The notes under the pieces: model-generated
Databases searched by the model: none
The model's input: only the letters and a program-made list of their open reading frames with translations
What the model was told of the DNA's origin: nothing
Shown here: piece after piece, positions 24,756 to 33,283 of the stretch
Position numbering within the stretch: position 1 is the stretch's first letter
Layout: each line of letters begins with the position of its first letter
Origin: Nevskia sp.
GTDB lineage: Bacteria > Pseudomonadota > Gammaproteobacteria > Nevskiales > Nevskiaceae
NCBI GenBank assembly: GCA_030694365.1
Contig: JAUXYM010000076.1
Location: 1-43,332, forward strand
DNA length: 43,332 nt
Reading direction: 5' to 3'
Program-made: the position numbers and the translations under genes

Positions 24756-25502
24756 ATGGTCAATCCGAAGCAGTCATCCGAAAAGATTCGCGCAGCCGAG
24801 CCGCAGCCGCCGAAACGCCGCGCCCTCAAGGGTGTGGCGATGGCCGATCGCGTGGTGCAGCGGCGCCTGCAATTGCTTGATGCCGCGCTCGAAGCCTTCG
24901 GCACCCGCGGCTATCACGCGGTGACCGTGCGGGAGGTCTGCGTCGGTGCGCAATTGACCGAGCGCTACTTCTACGAATCGTTCAAGAGCCTGGAAGCGCT
25001 GTTCAGCGCGCTGTATCTGGAACTGAACGGCCAGTTGAAGCGGGCCACGCTCGCCGCGCTGATCGAAGCGCAGATACGCAGTGGTGCCGTGACCGGCGGT
25101 AACCGGGTCGACGTGCTGGCCGAAGCGGCGCTGAGAGTGCTGCTGGAGTTCATCCGCGATGACCCTCGCCGCGCCCGGGTGATGCTGATCGACGCGATCA
25201 GCATCAGTCACGACGTGCAGCAGATTTCCGGTCAGATCACCCGCGAGTACGTCGAACTGACGCGCCGCTTCATCGACATGCTGTTCCCGGAAGCGAAATC
25301 GCGCGGTGTCGATCTCGACCTGATCGCGACCGGCCTGCTCGGTGCCAACATCCACATCGCCACCCACTGGGTGCGCGAAGGCTTGAAACTGCCGTTCGAC
25401 GTGGTGCTGCGCAACTGCCTGGCGATCTATCAGGCGCTCGGCGCGTACTGGCCCAAGCTGGCCGCCAGCACGATGCCCGACAAGCCGACTCCGGCTGCAT
25501 AG
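24756..25502 (+). CDS. TetR/AcrR-family transcriptional regulator
   Basis: 248 residues from the ATG at 24756. The N-terminal HTH is VQRRLQLLDAALEAFGTRGYHAVTVREVCVGAQLTERYFYESFKS, with the usual YFY recognition-helix end. The C-terminal helices form the ligand/dimer domain. Starts at 24741 (inside the operator) or 24840 are also possible; the first about 28 residues are basic and not part of the HTH. It most likely represses the divergent monooxygenase-SDR operon and itself through the twin operators. Confidence 0.88.
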   Translation: MVNPKQSSEKIRAAEPQPPKRRALKGVAMADRVVQRRLQLLDAALEAFGTRGYHAVTVREVCVGAQLTERYFYESFKSLEALFSALYLELNGQLKRATLAALIEAQIRSGAVTGGNRVDVLAEAALRVLLEFIRDDPRRARVMLIDAISISHDVQQISGQITREYVELTRRFIDMLFPEAKSRGVDLDLIATGLLGANIHIATHWVREGLKLPFDVVLRNCLAIYQALGAYWPKLAASTMPDKPTPAA

Positions 25503-25786
25503 CGGGCGCTGCGTAGCGCAAGACCTTCCATCGGGATCACCTGCGCAAGCCCGGCGATGACGATCGCCGTCGCCATCAGCGCCAGATGCGGGACCCCGGT
25601 CGTCCACAGTGCCGATGCGCCGCCCAGCGCGTTCCACAGCACGGCGGAGGCCGATGCCAGCAGCAGGCTCGCGGCCAGCAATTCAAGCCGCGCCGACGGA
25701 TCACGATTGCGCAGGCCGGTGCTCAACCAGACGGCGGCGATCAACAGCGGCGGCGCATCGGCGATCGGGCTGAACAGATGGCTCAC
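25430..25786 (-). CDS. small hydrophobic membrane protein of unknown function
   Basis: 118 residues with about four predicted membrane helices (near 11-25, 36-55, 66-86, 97-113). No family was recognised. The GTG start overlaps the stop of the Cys-rich gene upstream (GTGA), so it is probably coupled to it. Its last 73 bases overlap the 3' end of the TetR gene on the other strand. The hydrophobic pattern supports a real gene, but the overlap and GTG start lower confidence. Confidence 0.5.
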   Translation of the reverse strand: MSHLFSPIADAPPLLIAAVWLSTGLRNRDPSARLELLAASLLLASASAVLWNALGGASALWTTGVPHLALMATAIVIAGLAQVIPMEGLALRSARYAAGVGLSGIVLAASLGQYAPSA

Positions 25787-25965
25787 GGCAAACCCGGGGT
25801 TGCAGGCTGCCTGGGTTCAGGAAGCTTGCGTCGCGCCAGCAGCGTTTCCAGGCGCACTGACTTGGGCTGAGCCAGCGCATCAGTTTTCGCGTTGAAAGCC
25901 GGCTTGCCGCACTTGCCCCGAGCGCTGTCGGCTTCCCGAGGACACAGAACACAACGCCCGCACAT
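25783..25965 (-). CDS. small cysteine-rich protein, unknown
   Basis: 60 residues beginning MCGRCVLCPREADSARGKCGKPAF: four cysteines in the first 20 residues (C2, C5, C8, C19) could bind a metal. The rest is polar and Pro-rich. A GAGG lies about 8 bases before the ATG and the stop overlaps the start of the membrane-protein gene. No family was recognised. It lies 142 bases downstream of the Fur-box-preceded methyltransferase gene and could belong to the same transcript (inference). Confidence 0.45.
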   Translation of the reverse strand: MCGRCVLCPREADSARGKCGKPAFNAKTDALAQPKSVRLETLLARRKLPEPRQPATPGLP

Positions 25966-26107
25966 CAGCCGTACCTCACGCGCACTGCTTGCTGCGGCGA
26001 ATAGAAAGCCGTCGTCGAACTCCTCAACGAGACGAGACGGAATACGACACGGCGCGCGGTTTCCTGGAGGCGCGCAGATGGCGTAAGAGAGACGAATACG
26101 GGGTGGT

Positions 26108-26785
26108 TCATGGCTGTTTCACCGACCATTCGAGGCCACCATCGATCGGCAAGCTCAGGCTGCGATATGGGCCATCGGGAGCACGAACGCTGGCCAGCCA
26201 GTCGGCCAGCGCTCGCTGTCGTCGCTGGATCTGCGGGGCAATCAGGATGCCGCCCGGTCGGAGCTTGGCGGTCAGTTGCGGCAGCAGCGCCGCTGCATCG
26301 GCATCGAAGGGTTCGAGCAACAGCACGAGGTCGATCGGCGTATCGAGTTCGCCGAGCAGCCGGGTCGGCTGGTCATGGCGAATGTCGACATACCGGGAGA
26401 TGCCGGCACCGCGCAGCGTCGCTCGTGCCCGATGCGCGGCGCCCGCATCGCGCTCGAACGCGATCAGCGCGCGATCGCCACGCCCCACCGGCGCTTCCCT
26501 CAAGGCATCGGCAAGCCAGACCGCGGCTACACCATCGGCGCTGCCCAAGGCCACCACCAGCCGCGCGGCACTGACGTCGACCATCTGCCGCAACAGCCGG
26601 CCGCAATCCGCCGACAGCAGGCGCTCAGGCCGGCGCGAACGCCATAAAGGTGCCCGAACCGGCTGGTAGAGCGCATCCAGAAATACCTGCGGCCGATGCC
26701 GAAACGGTCGGTCGTCAGCTATCGGCGTCGAATGGGAAACGGTGCGGCCGAAGCCGCGCAGCGTGCCTGAATCGGAAATCGGCAT
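26108..26785 (-). CDS. SAM-dependent (O-)methyltransferase-like protein
   Basis: 225 residues. The Rossmann-type fold can be followed: ARLVVALGSADGVAAVWLADAL (motif I, as in the caffeoyl-CoA-OMT group), ALIAFERDAGAAHRARATLRGAG (acidic loop), IDLVLLLEPFDADAAALLPQL and LRPGGILIAPQI. Motif I lacks the classic GxGxG, as in class I O-methyltransferases of the MT_3 type. It has a strong ribosome-binding site (AGGAGG, 7 bases before ATG). A Fur box lies 74 bases upstream, suggesting iron-repressed expression. The substrate is unknown. Confidence 0.75.
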   Translation of the reverse strand: MPISDSGTLRGFGRTVSHSTPIADDRPFRHRPQVFLDALYQPVRAPLWRSRRPERLLSADCGRLLRQMVDVSAARLVVALGSADGVAAVWLADALREAPVGRGDRALIAFERDAGAAHRARATLRGAGISRYVDIRHDQPTRLLGELDTPIDLVLLLEPFDADAAALLPQLTAKLRPGGILIAPQIQRRQRALADWLASVRAPDGPYRSLSLPIDGGLEWSVKQP

Positions 26786-26858
26786 GACCAGCCCTCCTTG
26801 TGCGGACAGGGTTCCGGCTGGCTAGCGGCTTAAGCTTCGCTGCGGCTTGTTCAGTCAA

Positions 26859-26877
26859 TTTAATGATAATCATTTTC
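26859..26877 (-). promoter_or_regulatory. Fur box
   Basis: TTTAATGATAATCATTTTC matches the classical 19-bp Fur consensus at 16 positions, including the whole AATGATAATCATT centre. It lies in the AT-rich divergent region, 74 bases from the methyltransferase start and 150 from the lipoprotein start, so the methyltransferase is the likelier target. Confidence 0.85.
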
Positions 26878-27027
26878 ATTTGCAAACAAGCATCGCATCC
26901 GCTCGTGCCGCTTGCCGTAAATGCACTGACGACATTGCGACAGCCATCCGCGACCCTGAACTCTCGCGCCCTCGCCATGGTCTGTAAGCTGGTATCGAAC
27001 TAGCTGTTCCCGCCCGAGGATGTCGTG

Positions 27028-27498
27028 ATGAAAAGCCCGTACCGTCTGCTCGCTCCCGGCCTGCTTTCGCTGCTGCTGGTGGCTTGTGCGTCGCCGCAGA
27101 CGCGCATCGAAAAGAGCCCGGAAGCCTTCAATGCGCTGCCGGCAGAGCAGCAGGCCTTGATCAAGGTCGGCAAGATCGGTATCGGTTTTGATGAGACGGC
27201 GGTGAAGCTGGCGATGGGCGAGCCGGACCGGATCACCCAACGGACCGACGCCAAAGGCGTCAGCCTGGTCTGGCGCTATACCCGCTACGAAGATCAGCTC
27301 GGTGCGCCGCTGTACACCGGCTTCTACCATCGCGGCTTCGCATACCCGTTCAACAGTTTCAACGGGCCGGGCTTTTACGGGGCCGGCGCAGGCCTCTATC
27401 CGTATTACCTGAGCAACACCACGCGCCAGGAACGCGACCATGTGCGTGTCGTGTTCAGCGACAGCAAGGTCAGCGCGATCGAGGAAGAAGTGAAGTAG
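27028..27498 (+). CDS. outer-membrane lipoprotein with BamE/SmpA-like motif
   Basis: 156 residues. Lipoprotein signal: basic MKSPYR, a hydrophobic core and the lipobox LVAC with Cys at about 20. After a helical stretch comes GFDETAVKLAMGEPDRITQRTDAKGVSLVWRY, which resembles the SmpA/OmlA (BamE) fold start. A Gly/Tyr/Phe-rich segment follows (GFYHRGFAYPF..GPGFYGAGAGLYPYY), then VRVVFSDSKVSAIEE. The ATG at 27028 is used; a GTG one codon earlier is an alternative. A role in the envelope is likely, the exact function unknown. Confidence 0.85.
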   Translation: MKSPYRLLAPGLLSLLLVACASPQTRIEKSPEAFNALPAEQQALIKVGKIGIGFDETAVKLAMGEPDRITQRTDAKGVSLVWRYTRYEDQLGAPLYTGFYHRGFAYPFNSFNGPGFYGAGAGLYPYYLSNTTRQERDHVRVVFSDSKVSAIEEEVK

Positions 27499-27574
27499 TT
27501 CTGCGTCCGGTTCGGGCCTTCCCCCAACCTTAGGCGATAATCTCCGCACCTGCCAGACCATTTGCGGAGTCACC

Positions 27575-28771
27575 ATGTCATCCACTGCCCGCCACGATTC
27601 CGTGGTCATTGTTTCGATCGCCCGCACGCCGATGGGCGGCCTGCTGGGCATGCTCTCGCCATTCAGCGGTGCCCAGCTCGGTGCGATTGCCGTCAAGGCC
27701 GCCGTCGAGCGTGCCGGCATTGCGCCGGCTGACGTCGAGGAAGCGATCCTCGGCTGCTGCCTGATCGCCGGCCAGGGTCAGGCCCCTGCCCGTCAGGCGG
27801 TCCGTGGTGCGGGCCTGCCCGACTCCGTCGGTGCCACCCAGATCAGCAAGATGTGCGGCTCCGGCCTGAAGGCGGTGATGCTGGCCAATGACCTGATCAA
27901 GGCCGGGACCAACACGATCATGGTGGCGGGTGGCTTCGAGTCGATGACCAATGCCCCGCATCTGCTGCCGAAGGGCCGCAGCGGCGTGCGCTACGGTGCC
28001 ACCACGATCTATGACCACATGGCGATCGACGGTCTGGAAGACGCCTACGAGCGTGGCAAATCGATGGGCCTGTTCGCCGAAACCTGCGCCAGCCAGTACC
28101 GCTTCACGCGCGAGGAACAGGACGCCTTTGCCGTCGCTTCGCTGGCCCGCGCCAAGCTGGCCAACGAGGACGGCACTTTCGATTTCGAGATCACCCCGGT
28201 CGAAGTCACCGGCAAGAGCGGCCCGGAACTGATCCGCCATGACGAGCAGCCCGCCAAAGGCCGTCCGGACAAGATCCCGACCCTGAAAGCCGCCTTCAGC
28301 AAGGACGGCACGATCACCGCCGCAACCTCGTCGAGCATCTCCGACGGTGCCGCTGCCGTGGTCGTGATGTCGGAAGCGGAAAGCAGCAAGCGCGGCCTGA
28401 AACCGCTGGCCCGCATCCTCGGCCATGCCTCGCACGCACGCCTGCCGGGCGAGTTCGCGGTGGCACCGGTGTTCGCCATTCAGGCGCTGCTCGACAAGCT
28501 CGGTTGGAAAGCCGCCGATGTCGATCTCTGGGAAATCAACGAGGCCTTCGCGGTGGTGACGATGGCGGCGATGAAGGAGCACAGCCTGCCGCACGACAAG
28601 GTCAACATCCACGGTGGCGCCTGTGCGCTCGGCCACCCGATCGGCGCCAGTGGCGCGCGCATTCTCGCCACCCTGATCGGCGCGCTGAACAAGACCGGCG
28701 GCAAGCGCGGCATCGCCTCGCTGTGCATCGGCGGCGGTGAAGCGGTGGCGGTGGCGATCGAGATGGTCTGA
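27575..28771 (+). CDS. acetyl-CoA C-acetyltransferase (thiolase)
   Basis: 398-residue thiolase. Nucleophile Cys in QISKMCGSGLKAVMLA, the catalytic His-containing GGACALGHPIGASGAR, and the second Cys in ASLCIGGGEAVAVAIE; NEAFAVV is also present. The length and motifs fit the biosynthetic (PhaA/AtoB) type that condenses two acetyl-CoA, or the reverse cleavage. GGCGATAATCT at 27531-27541, 34 bases before the ATG, resembles a -10 region. Monocistronic, followed by a strong terminator. Confidence 0.94.
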   Translation: MSSTARHDSVVIVSIARTPMGGLLGMLSPFSGAQLGAIAVKAAVERAGIAPADVEEAILGCCLIAGQGQAPARQAVRGAGLPDSVGATQISKMCGSGLKAVMLANDLIKAGTNTIMVAGGFESMTNAPHLLPKGRSGVRYGATTIYDHMAIDGLEDAYERGKSMGLFAETCASQYRFTREEQDAFAVASLARAKLANEDGTFDFEITPVEVTGKSGPELIRHDEQPAKGRPDKIPTLKAAFSKDGTITAATSSSISDGAAAVVVMSEAESSKRGLKPLARILGHASHARLPGEFAVAPVFAIQALLDKLGWKAADVDLWEINEAFAVVTMAAMKEHSLPHDKVNIHGGACALGHPIGASGARILATLIGALNKTGGKRGIASLCIGGGEAVAVAIEMV

Positions 28772-28800
28772 GCACCGTCTGCGCGCCGCACCGCATAGCG

Positions 28801-28831
28801 CGGGCCGATCACCTGATCGGCCCGTTTTTTT
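28801..28831 (+). terminator. intrinsic terminator of the thiolase gene
   Basis: CGGGCCGATC-ACCT-GATCGGCCCG followed by seven T's: a perfect 10-bp stem with U-tract, 30 bases after the thiolase stop. Confidence 0.95.
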
Positions 28832-29152
28832 GTGTCTTGGGTTCAAGCCGAAGGCAGCATGGCCGGCCTTGCCAATCCCATTCGAAAGCGCGATGCGATC
28901 GAGGATCAGAACTGCGTTCTGCGCTCGAAATTCCGGCTTGAGGACAACCGCCGGTTCGATGGCTGCGCGTGCCTCCGCAGAGGCGGAAAACTCCCGGTGC
29001 TATCGAGGTCACGCGCCACTAGAAACACTTGGGTCAGAACTGCGCCAGAGGATTTTTACCACCCCTTGAATTGTGCAATTGCAGCAATAAATGAATTTCT
29101 CAAACCATTGTATTCAATAGATTTAATTAACTTCCGGGAAGCTTTCCCAGAG
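28832..29152. other. non-coding region upstream of xoxF with candidate activator site
   Basis: No convincing gene: the open frames have no family match or ribosome-binding site. Base composition shifts to AT-rich from about 29050. At 29070-29088 ATTG-TGCAATTGCA-GCAAT contains a perfect 10-bp palindrome inside outer ATTG/CAAT arms, 65 bases upstream of the sigma-54 promoter, a suitable place for an enhancer-binding protein (inference). CTTCCGGGAAG (29131-29141) is a second, smaller palindrome near the promoter. Confidence 0.5.
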
Positions 29153-29167
29153 TGGCACGGCTGTTGC
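29153..29167 (+). promoter_or_regulatory. sigma-54 (-24/-12) promoter of xoxF
   Basis: TGGCACGGCTGTTGC matches the RpoN consensus TGGCACG-N4-TTGC at every defined base, with the required 10 bases between GG and GC. It would start a transcript near 29179, leaving a leader of about 185 bases before the xoxF ATG. An activator of the sigma-54 class is encoded 4.5 kb downstream in the same cluster. Confidence 0.88.
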
Positions 29168-29364
29168 GGAAGCGCATGCGGGTTCGGTTATTGAGGGCGA
29201 CACGGCGAGGGGTCAATCGCAGAGTCGATTCAAGTGATACAGCCTCGATGTCCCACCGGGTTTCGAGACAACAAAAATGATGCGCCGGATGAAATGGAGC
29301 TGTGCAGTCCAGGTGTGATCGAACAGCGGCAACCGTAATTTCTTAAATGCGGAGGAGAAAACAA

Positions 29365-31173
29365 ATGAATTTTCGCTACAAGACAAGCATGGCAATGGCG
29401 GCCTTCGCCCTCGTCGCGGCTCCGGGCATCACCCATGCCGCAGCAGATCTCGACAAGGCGATGGCCAATCCCGACAACTGGGCTGCGCAGGCTGGCGACG
29501 AGTACAACCAGCGCTACAGCAAACTGAGCCAGATCACTGACAAGAACGTCAACAAGTTGCAGGTAGCCTGGACCTTCTCGACCGGCGTGCTGCGCGGCCA
29601 TGAGGGCTCCCCACTGGTCATCGACGGCACCATGTATATCCACTCGCCGTTCCCGAACAAGGTGTTCGCGGTCGATCTGGATACCCAGAAGATTCTGTGG
29701 AAGTACGAGCCGAAGCAGGATCCGGCCGTGATTCCGCAGATGTGCTGCGACACGGTCAATCGGGGCCTGGCCTACGGCGACGGCAAGATCCTGCTCCAGC
29801 AGGCTGACTCGAACCTGATCGCGCTCGACGCCAAGACCGGCAAACTGGTGTGGTCGGTGAAGAATGGCGATCCGAAGCTGGGCGCCGTCAACACCAATGC
29901 ACCGCACGTGTTCAAGGACAAGGTCATCACCGGCATCTCGGGCGGTGAATGGGGCGTTCGGGGTTTCCTCGCGGCCTATAATCTGAAGGACGGCAAGCCG
30001 GCCTGGAAGGGCTACAGCGTTGGTCCGGATGCAGAAATGCTGATCGAACCGGGCAAGACCACCACTTGGGAAGATGGCAAGGTCACGCCGGTCAAGAAGG
30101 ACTCCTCGCTGTCGACCTGGAAGGGCGATCAGTGGAAGATCGGCGGCGGCACGACCTGGGGCTGGTACAGCTTCGATCGCGCGTTGAACCAGGTGTTCTA
30201 TGGCACCGGCAATCCGTCGACCTGGAATCCGTCGCAGCGTCCGGGCGACAACAAGTGGTCGATGTCGATCTGGTCGCGTGATGTCGATACCGGCAAGGTC
30301 AAATGGGTCTATCAGATGACCCCCTACGACGAATGGGATTTCGACGGCATCAACGAAATGATCCTGGCCGACATCCCGGTCAAGGGGAAAGCAACGAAGG
30401 CCCTCGTCCATTTCGACCGCAATGGCTTTGGCTACACGCTGGACCGCACCAATGGCGCGCTGCTGGTCGCCGAAAAATACGATCCGGCCGTGAACTGGGC
30501 CACCGGCGTCGACATGAAGACCGGCCGTCCGCAGGTCGTCTCCAAGTACTCCACTGCGCAGAACGGTCCGGACGTCAACACCAAGGGCGTCTGCCCGGCG
30601 GCGTTGGGCACCAAGGACCAGCAGCCGGCGGCGTTCAACCCGAAGACCGGCCTGTTCTACGTGCCGACCAACCACGTCTGCATGGACTATGAGCCGTTCG
30701 CCGTCGATTACACCGCAGGTCAGCCGTATGTCGGCGCGACCCTGGCGATGTACCCGGCGCCGAACAGCCATGGCGGCATGGGCAACTTCACGGTTTGGGA
30801 TGCGGGCGCGGGCAAGATCGTCTGGTCCAAGCCGGAGAAGTTCTCGGTCTGGTCAGGCGCTCTGACCACCGCGGGTGACGTGCTGTTCTACGGCACGCTG
30901 GAAGGCTACCTGAAGGCGGTCAGCCTGAAGGACGGCAAGGAGCTTTGGAAGTTCAAGACTCCGTCCGGCATCATCGGCAACGTGTTCACCTACGTGCACA
31001 AGGGCAAGCAGTACGTTGGCGTCTACTCGGGCATTGGCGGCTGGGCCGGTATCGGCATGGCAGCAGGCCTCGAGAAGGATGCGGACGGCCTTGGTGCAGT
31101 GGGCGGCTATCGCGAACTGAGCCAGTACACGGAACTGGGCGGCTCTTTGACCGTCTTCGCCCTCAGCGAATAA
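29365..31173 (+). CDS. xoxF: XoxF-type lanthanide-dependent PQQ methanol dehydrogenase
   Basis: 602 residues, secreted (signal peptide to about residue 25, ending THA). Periplasmic eight-bladed quinoprotein that oxidises methanol (possibly other short alcohols) and passes electrons to cytochrome c. The vicinal disulfide Cys127-Cys128 is in [11 protein letters not shown]. Metal ligands are Glu195 (GGEWGVRG), Asn283 (GTGNPSTWN) and catalytic Asp325 in DEWDFDGIN. Asp327, two residues on, is the extra Asp found in lanthanide enzymes where calcium MxaF has Ala. [10 protein letters not shown] and [12 protein letters not shown] are XoxF-like. The ATG at 29365 follows GGAGGAG by 7 bases. No pqq or mxa genes are in the window. 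Confidence 0.93.
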   Translation: MNFRYKTSMAMAAFALVAAPGITHAAADLDKAMANPDNWAAQAGDEYNQRYSKLSQITDKNVNKLQVAWTFSTGVLRGHEGSPLVIDGTMYIHSPFPNKVFAVDLDTQKILWKYEPKQDPAVIPQMCCDTVNRGLAYGDGKILLQQADSNLIALDAKTGKLVWSVKNGDPKLGAVNTNAPHVFKDKVITGISGGEWGVRGFLAAYNLKDGKPAWKGYSVGPDAEMLIEPGKTTTWEDGKVTPVKKDSSLSTWKGDQWKIGGGTTWGWYSFDRALNQVFYGTGNPSTWNPSQRPGDNKWSMSIWSRDVDTGKVKWVYQMTPYDEWDFDGINEMILADIPVKGKATKALVHFDRNGFGYTLDRTNGALLVAEKYDPAVNWATGVDMKTGRPQVVSKYSTAQNGPDVNTKGVCPAALGTKDQQPAAFNPKTGLFYVPTNHVCMDYEPFAVDYTAGQPYVGATLAMYPAPNSHGGMGNFTVWDAGAGKIVWSKPEKFSVWSGALTTAGDVLFYGTLEGYLKAVSLKDGKELWKFKTPSGIIGNVFTYVHKGKQYVGVYSGIGGWAGIGMAAGLEKDADGLGAVGGYRELSQYTELGGSLTVFALSE

Positions 31174-31216
31174 ACGGTCACCGGGTCCACGGACCCAGCA
31201 GGTTCTGAAGTACCGG

Positions 31217-31254
31217 GTGGTGCCACCGACGAACTCGGTGGTGCCACTTTTTTT
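31217..31254 (+). terminator. intrinsic terminator after xoxF
   Basis: GTGGTGCCACCGA and TCGGTGGTGCCAC pair over 13 bp (two G-U wobbles) and are followed by seven T's, 43 bases after the xoxF stop. It would separate xoxF from the protease gene, at least partly. Confidence 0.85.
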
Positions 31255-31298
31255 GCCCTGCAGCTTCCTATTCAGCATCTCGGCCTACCGACCACGCC

Positions 31299-32372
31299 AT
31301 GACTACCGCAGGCCCTTGGTGTCCTGGCACCCGTTCGATCGCCCTTTGGCTGATCGCAATGCTTCTGTCGAGCGGCGTCCGCGCAGCGGCGAGTGATATC
31401 AACCGCGAGCGCTTCAATCCGATCGTCGCCAGCATCGTCAAGATCGAAGCCGTGACCGACAGTGGCAGCTATTCGCTGGGCAGCGGCGTGGCGGTTCAGC
31501 CCAGCCGTTTTGTCACTAGTTGCCACGTCACGGCACAGGCCGTGTCGATCACCGTGCTGTATCAAGGACTGCGCTGGCCGGTCATTCGACAGCGCGCGAA
31601 CACTGTTCGCGATCTGTGCATTCTTCAGGTTCGCGGGCTCGACGACCTGGTTCCCGTGCCACGCGGCAAAGTCAGCGATCTGCGCGTGGGAACCGAGGTC
31701 GCTGCGATCGGCTACACCTTGGGCACCGGGCTGGCGACTCAGGTCGGCACCGTGCAGGCACTTCATCCGCTTGCCGACGGCACCGTGATTCAAAGCGCCA
31801 CTTACTTCAACTCCGGCGCCAGCGGCGGCGGTTTGTTCCAGCTGGACGGTCGACTGGTCGGCATCCTGACTTTTCGACTCAAGGGTGCGGAGGCTTACTA
31901 CTTCTCGATTCCGGTTGACTGGATCGAATCGGAACTCGCCCGCAGCGATCCCTTCGAACCGGTCGGCAAGCTCGCTGGCGCTTCACCGTTCTGGGCGCAG
32001 CCGCCCGAGCGCCTGCCATTCTTCATGCGCGCCGCGACCCTGCAAGCGCGCATGCTGTGGCAAGACTTGATCAGCCTCAGCAATCAATGGGCTGAAGCCG
32101 AACCGGGCAATGCCGAAGCCTGGTTCATGCAAGCTCAGGCCTTGACCCGTCTTGATCGCCCAAGCGAAGCCGTGGCTGCCTACGAACACGCTGTGCGCCT
32201 CGACGCGCATCTTGCGCAGGCCTGGTTCCAGCTCGGCCAGCTGAAGATCAGGCTCGGCCAGCAGAAGGAGATCAAGCGCATCGTCCAAAAACTCGAACCC
32301 TTGGATCCGGCGCTGGCCTCGGAACTGGCGACCCGAAACAGCCAGGGCCAACCAGCATCGCCGCCGCCTTGA
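31299..32372 (+). CDS. periplasmic trypsin-like serine protease with TPR C-terminus
   Basis: 357 residues. N-terminal hydrophobic signal (about 12-30). Trypsin-like S1C fold with triad His76 (FVTSCHVT), Asp105 (NTVRDLCIL) and Ser175 (NSGASGGGLF), as in DegP-type enzymes but without PDZ domains. A Cys precedes the His (SCH) and another follows the Asp (DLC), a possible disulfide. From about 250 to 330 two TPR-like repeats follow (AEAWFMQAQALTRLDRPSEAVAAYEHAV and AQAWFQLGQLKIRLGQ). It lies between xoxF and the activator gene; a quality-control role for the quinoprotein system is speculative. Confidence 0.85.
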   Translation: MTTAGPWCPGTRSIALWLIAMLLSSGVRAAASDINRERFNPIVASIVKIEAVTDSGSYSLGSGVAVQPSRFVTSCHVTAQAVSITVLYQGLRWPVIRQRANTVRDLCILQVRGLDDLVPVPRGKVSDLRVGTEVAAIGYTLGTGLATQVGTVQALHPLADGTVIQSATYFNSGASGGGLFQLDGRLVGILTFRLKGAEAYYFSIPVDWIESELARSDPFEPVGKLAGASPFWAQPPERLPFFMRAATLQARMLWQDLISLSNQWAEAEPGNAEAWFMQAQALTRLDRPSEAVAAYEHAVRLDAHLAQAWFQLGQLKIRLGQQKEIKRIVQKLEPLDPALASELATRNSQGQPASPPP

Positions 32373-32434
32373 ATTGCCAATTTTCGCTGCAACACCAGAA
32401 CTCCATTTCCAAGAAATTTCCCTCCGGAACCGCC

Positions 32435-33106
32435 ATGAACAAACTGTTGGCAAGCCTTGGTATCGCGCTGAGCTTCGTTGCAGCACCTGCCGTATTCGCG
32501 GCAGATGATTACTCGCCTGCCGAACAGCGGGTATTCCTCGATCAGCACCTGGCCAATGTGCCGAAAGCCGCGACCATCGAATATCGCTACACGCAGAGCG
32601 GCAAGCCTGAGGACAGCTTCGAGGACGTCGTCAAGCTCAAGGTCGGCGAAGGCAGCGCGGACCAGCGAACGCTCGCCGTGGAGTTCCTGACCGGCGCCCA
32701 CAAGATCGAACTGCCGAGCGTCGAAGGCGGCGTCGGCAACCCGGTGATCCTCTACTTCCTCGAACATGACATCCGCAGCATGCACGATCGTCTCGGCGGC
32801 CAGCAGGCCTACTTCCGCAAGCGCATCCGTCTGGCGCTGGCGGATGTCGCCGCCACGGTCAAGCCGATCAAGCTGAGCTACAAGGGCAAGACCGTCGATG
32901 GCAACGAAGTGACGATCGAGCCCTACGTGAATGATTCGCTGAAGGATCGCTTCGGTCCGTTCGCGAGCAAAGCCTATGTCTTCACCTTCTCCACTTCGGT
33001 ACCGGGCGGCGTCTACGAGATTCGTACCAGCACCGCAGCCGCCACCGGCAGCGCAGCGGCGCCAGCCATCAGCACAACGATGAGGATCAGCGAAGGCAAG
33101 TTCTGA
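32435..33106 (+). CDS. periplasmic protein of unknown function
   Basis: 223 residues with a clear signal peptide (MNKLLASLGIALSFVAAPAVFA, cleavage near 22). The mature part is beta-rich with ATIEYRYTQSG, DVVKLKVGEG, VILYFLEHDIRSM, GQQAYFRKRIRLALAD, SYKGKTVDGNEVTIEPYVND and YVFTFSTSVPGGVYEI. No Cys, heme motif or known domain was recognised. It starts 62 bases after the protease gene on the same strand. Its place inside a methanol-oxidation cluster suggests a role in that pathway, but nothing in the sequence names it. Confidence 0.8.
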   Translation: MNKLLASLGIALSFVAAPAVFAADDYSPAEQRVFLDQHLANVPKAATIEYRYTQSGKPEDSFEDVVKLKVGEGSADQRTLAVEFLTGAHKIELPSVEGGVGNPVILYFLEHDIRSMHDRLGGQQAYFRKRIRLALADVAATVKPIKLSYKGKTVDGNEVTIEPYVNDSLKDRFGPFASKAYVFTFSTSVPGGVYEIRTSTAAATGSAAAPAISTTMRISEGKF

Positions 33107-33268
33107 GCGGCCATCCATCGGCATCCGCCCAAGCAGCGGCGCACGCAGCGGCACAGCATTGGGTCAATATCGAAACAGGCTCTGTGGAGCCTGCTCATGA
33201 ACGCCGTCAAGCAGTCTTTTCATTGTTGTTTTCATTGAAAATTTAGTACCCAAACACGATTGCGACGA

Positions 33269-33283
33269 TGGCACGCGATCTGC
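33269..33283 (+). promoter_or_regulatory. probable sigma-54 promoter upstream of the activator gene
   Basis: TGGCACGCGATCTGC has the -24 TGGCACG and a -12 CTGC (one change from TTGC) at correct spacing. A near-palindrome TTTTCATTGAAAA is at 33229-33241, and TTTTCATTG is directly repeated at 33217 and 33229 (12-bp period), possible activator sites. The activator may thus control its own gene. Confidence 0.65.

Noticed and set aside
28832-29194. Possible 120-residue gene upstream of xoxF
   Set aside because: It runs through the sigma-54 promoter, has no family resemblance or ribosome-binding site, and has a mixed composition typical of a chance frame.
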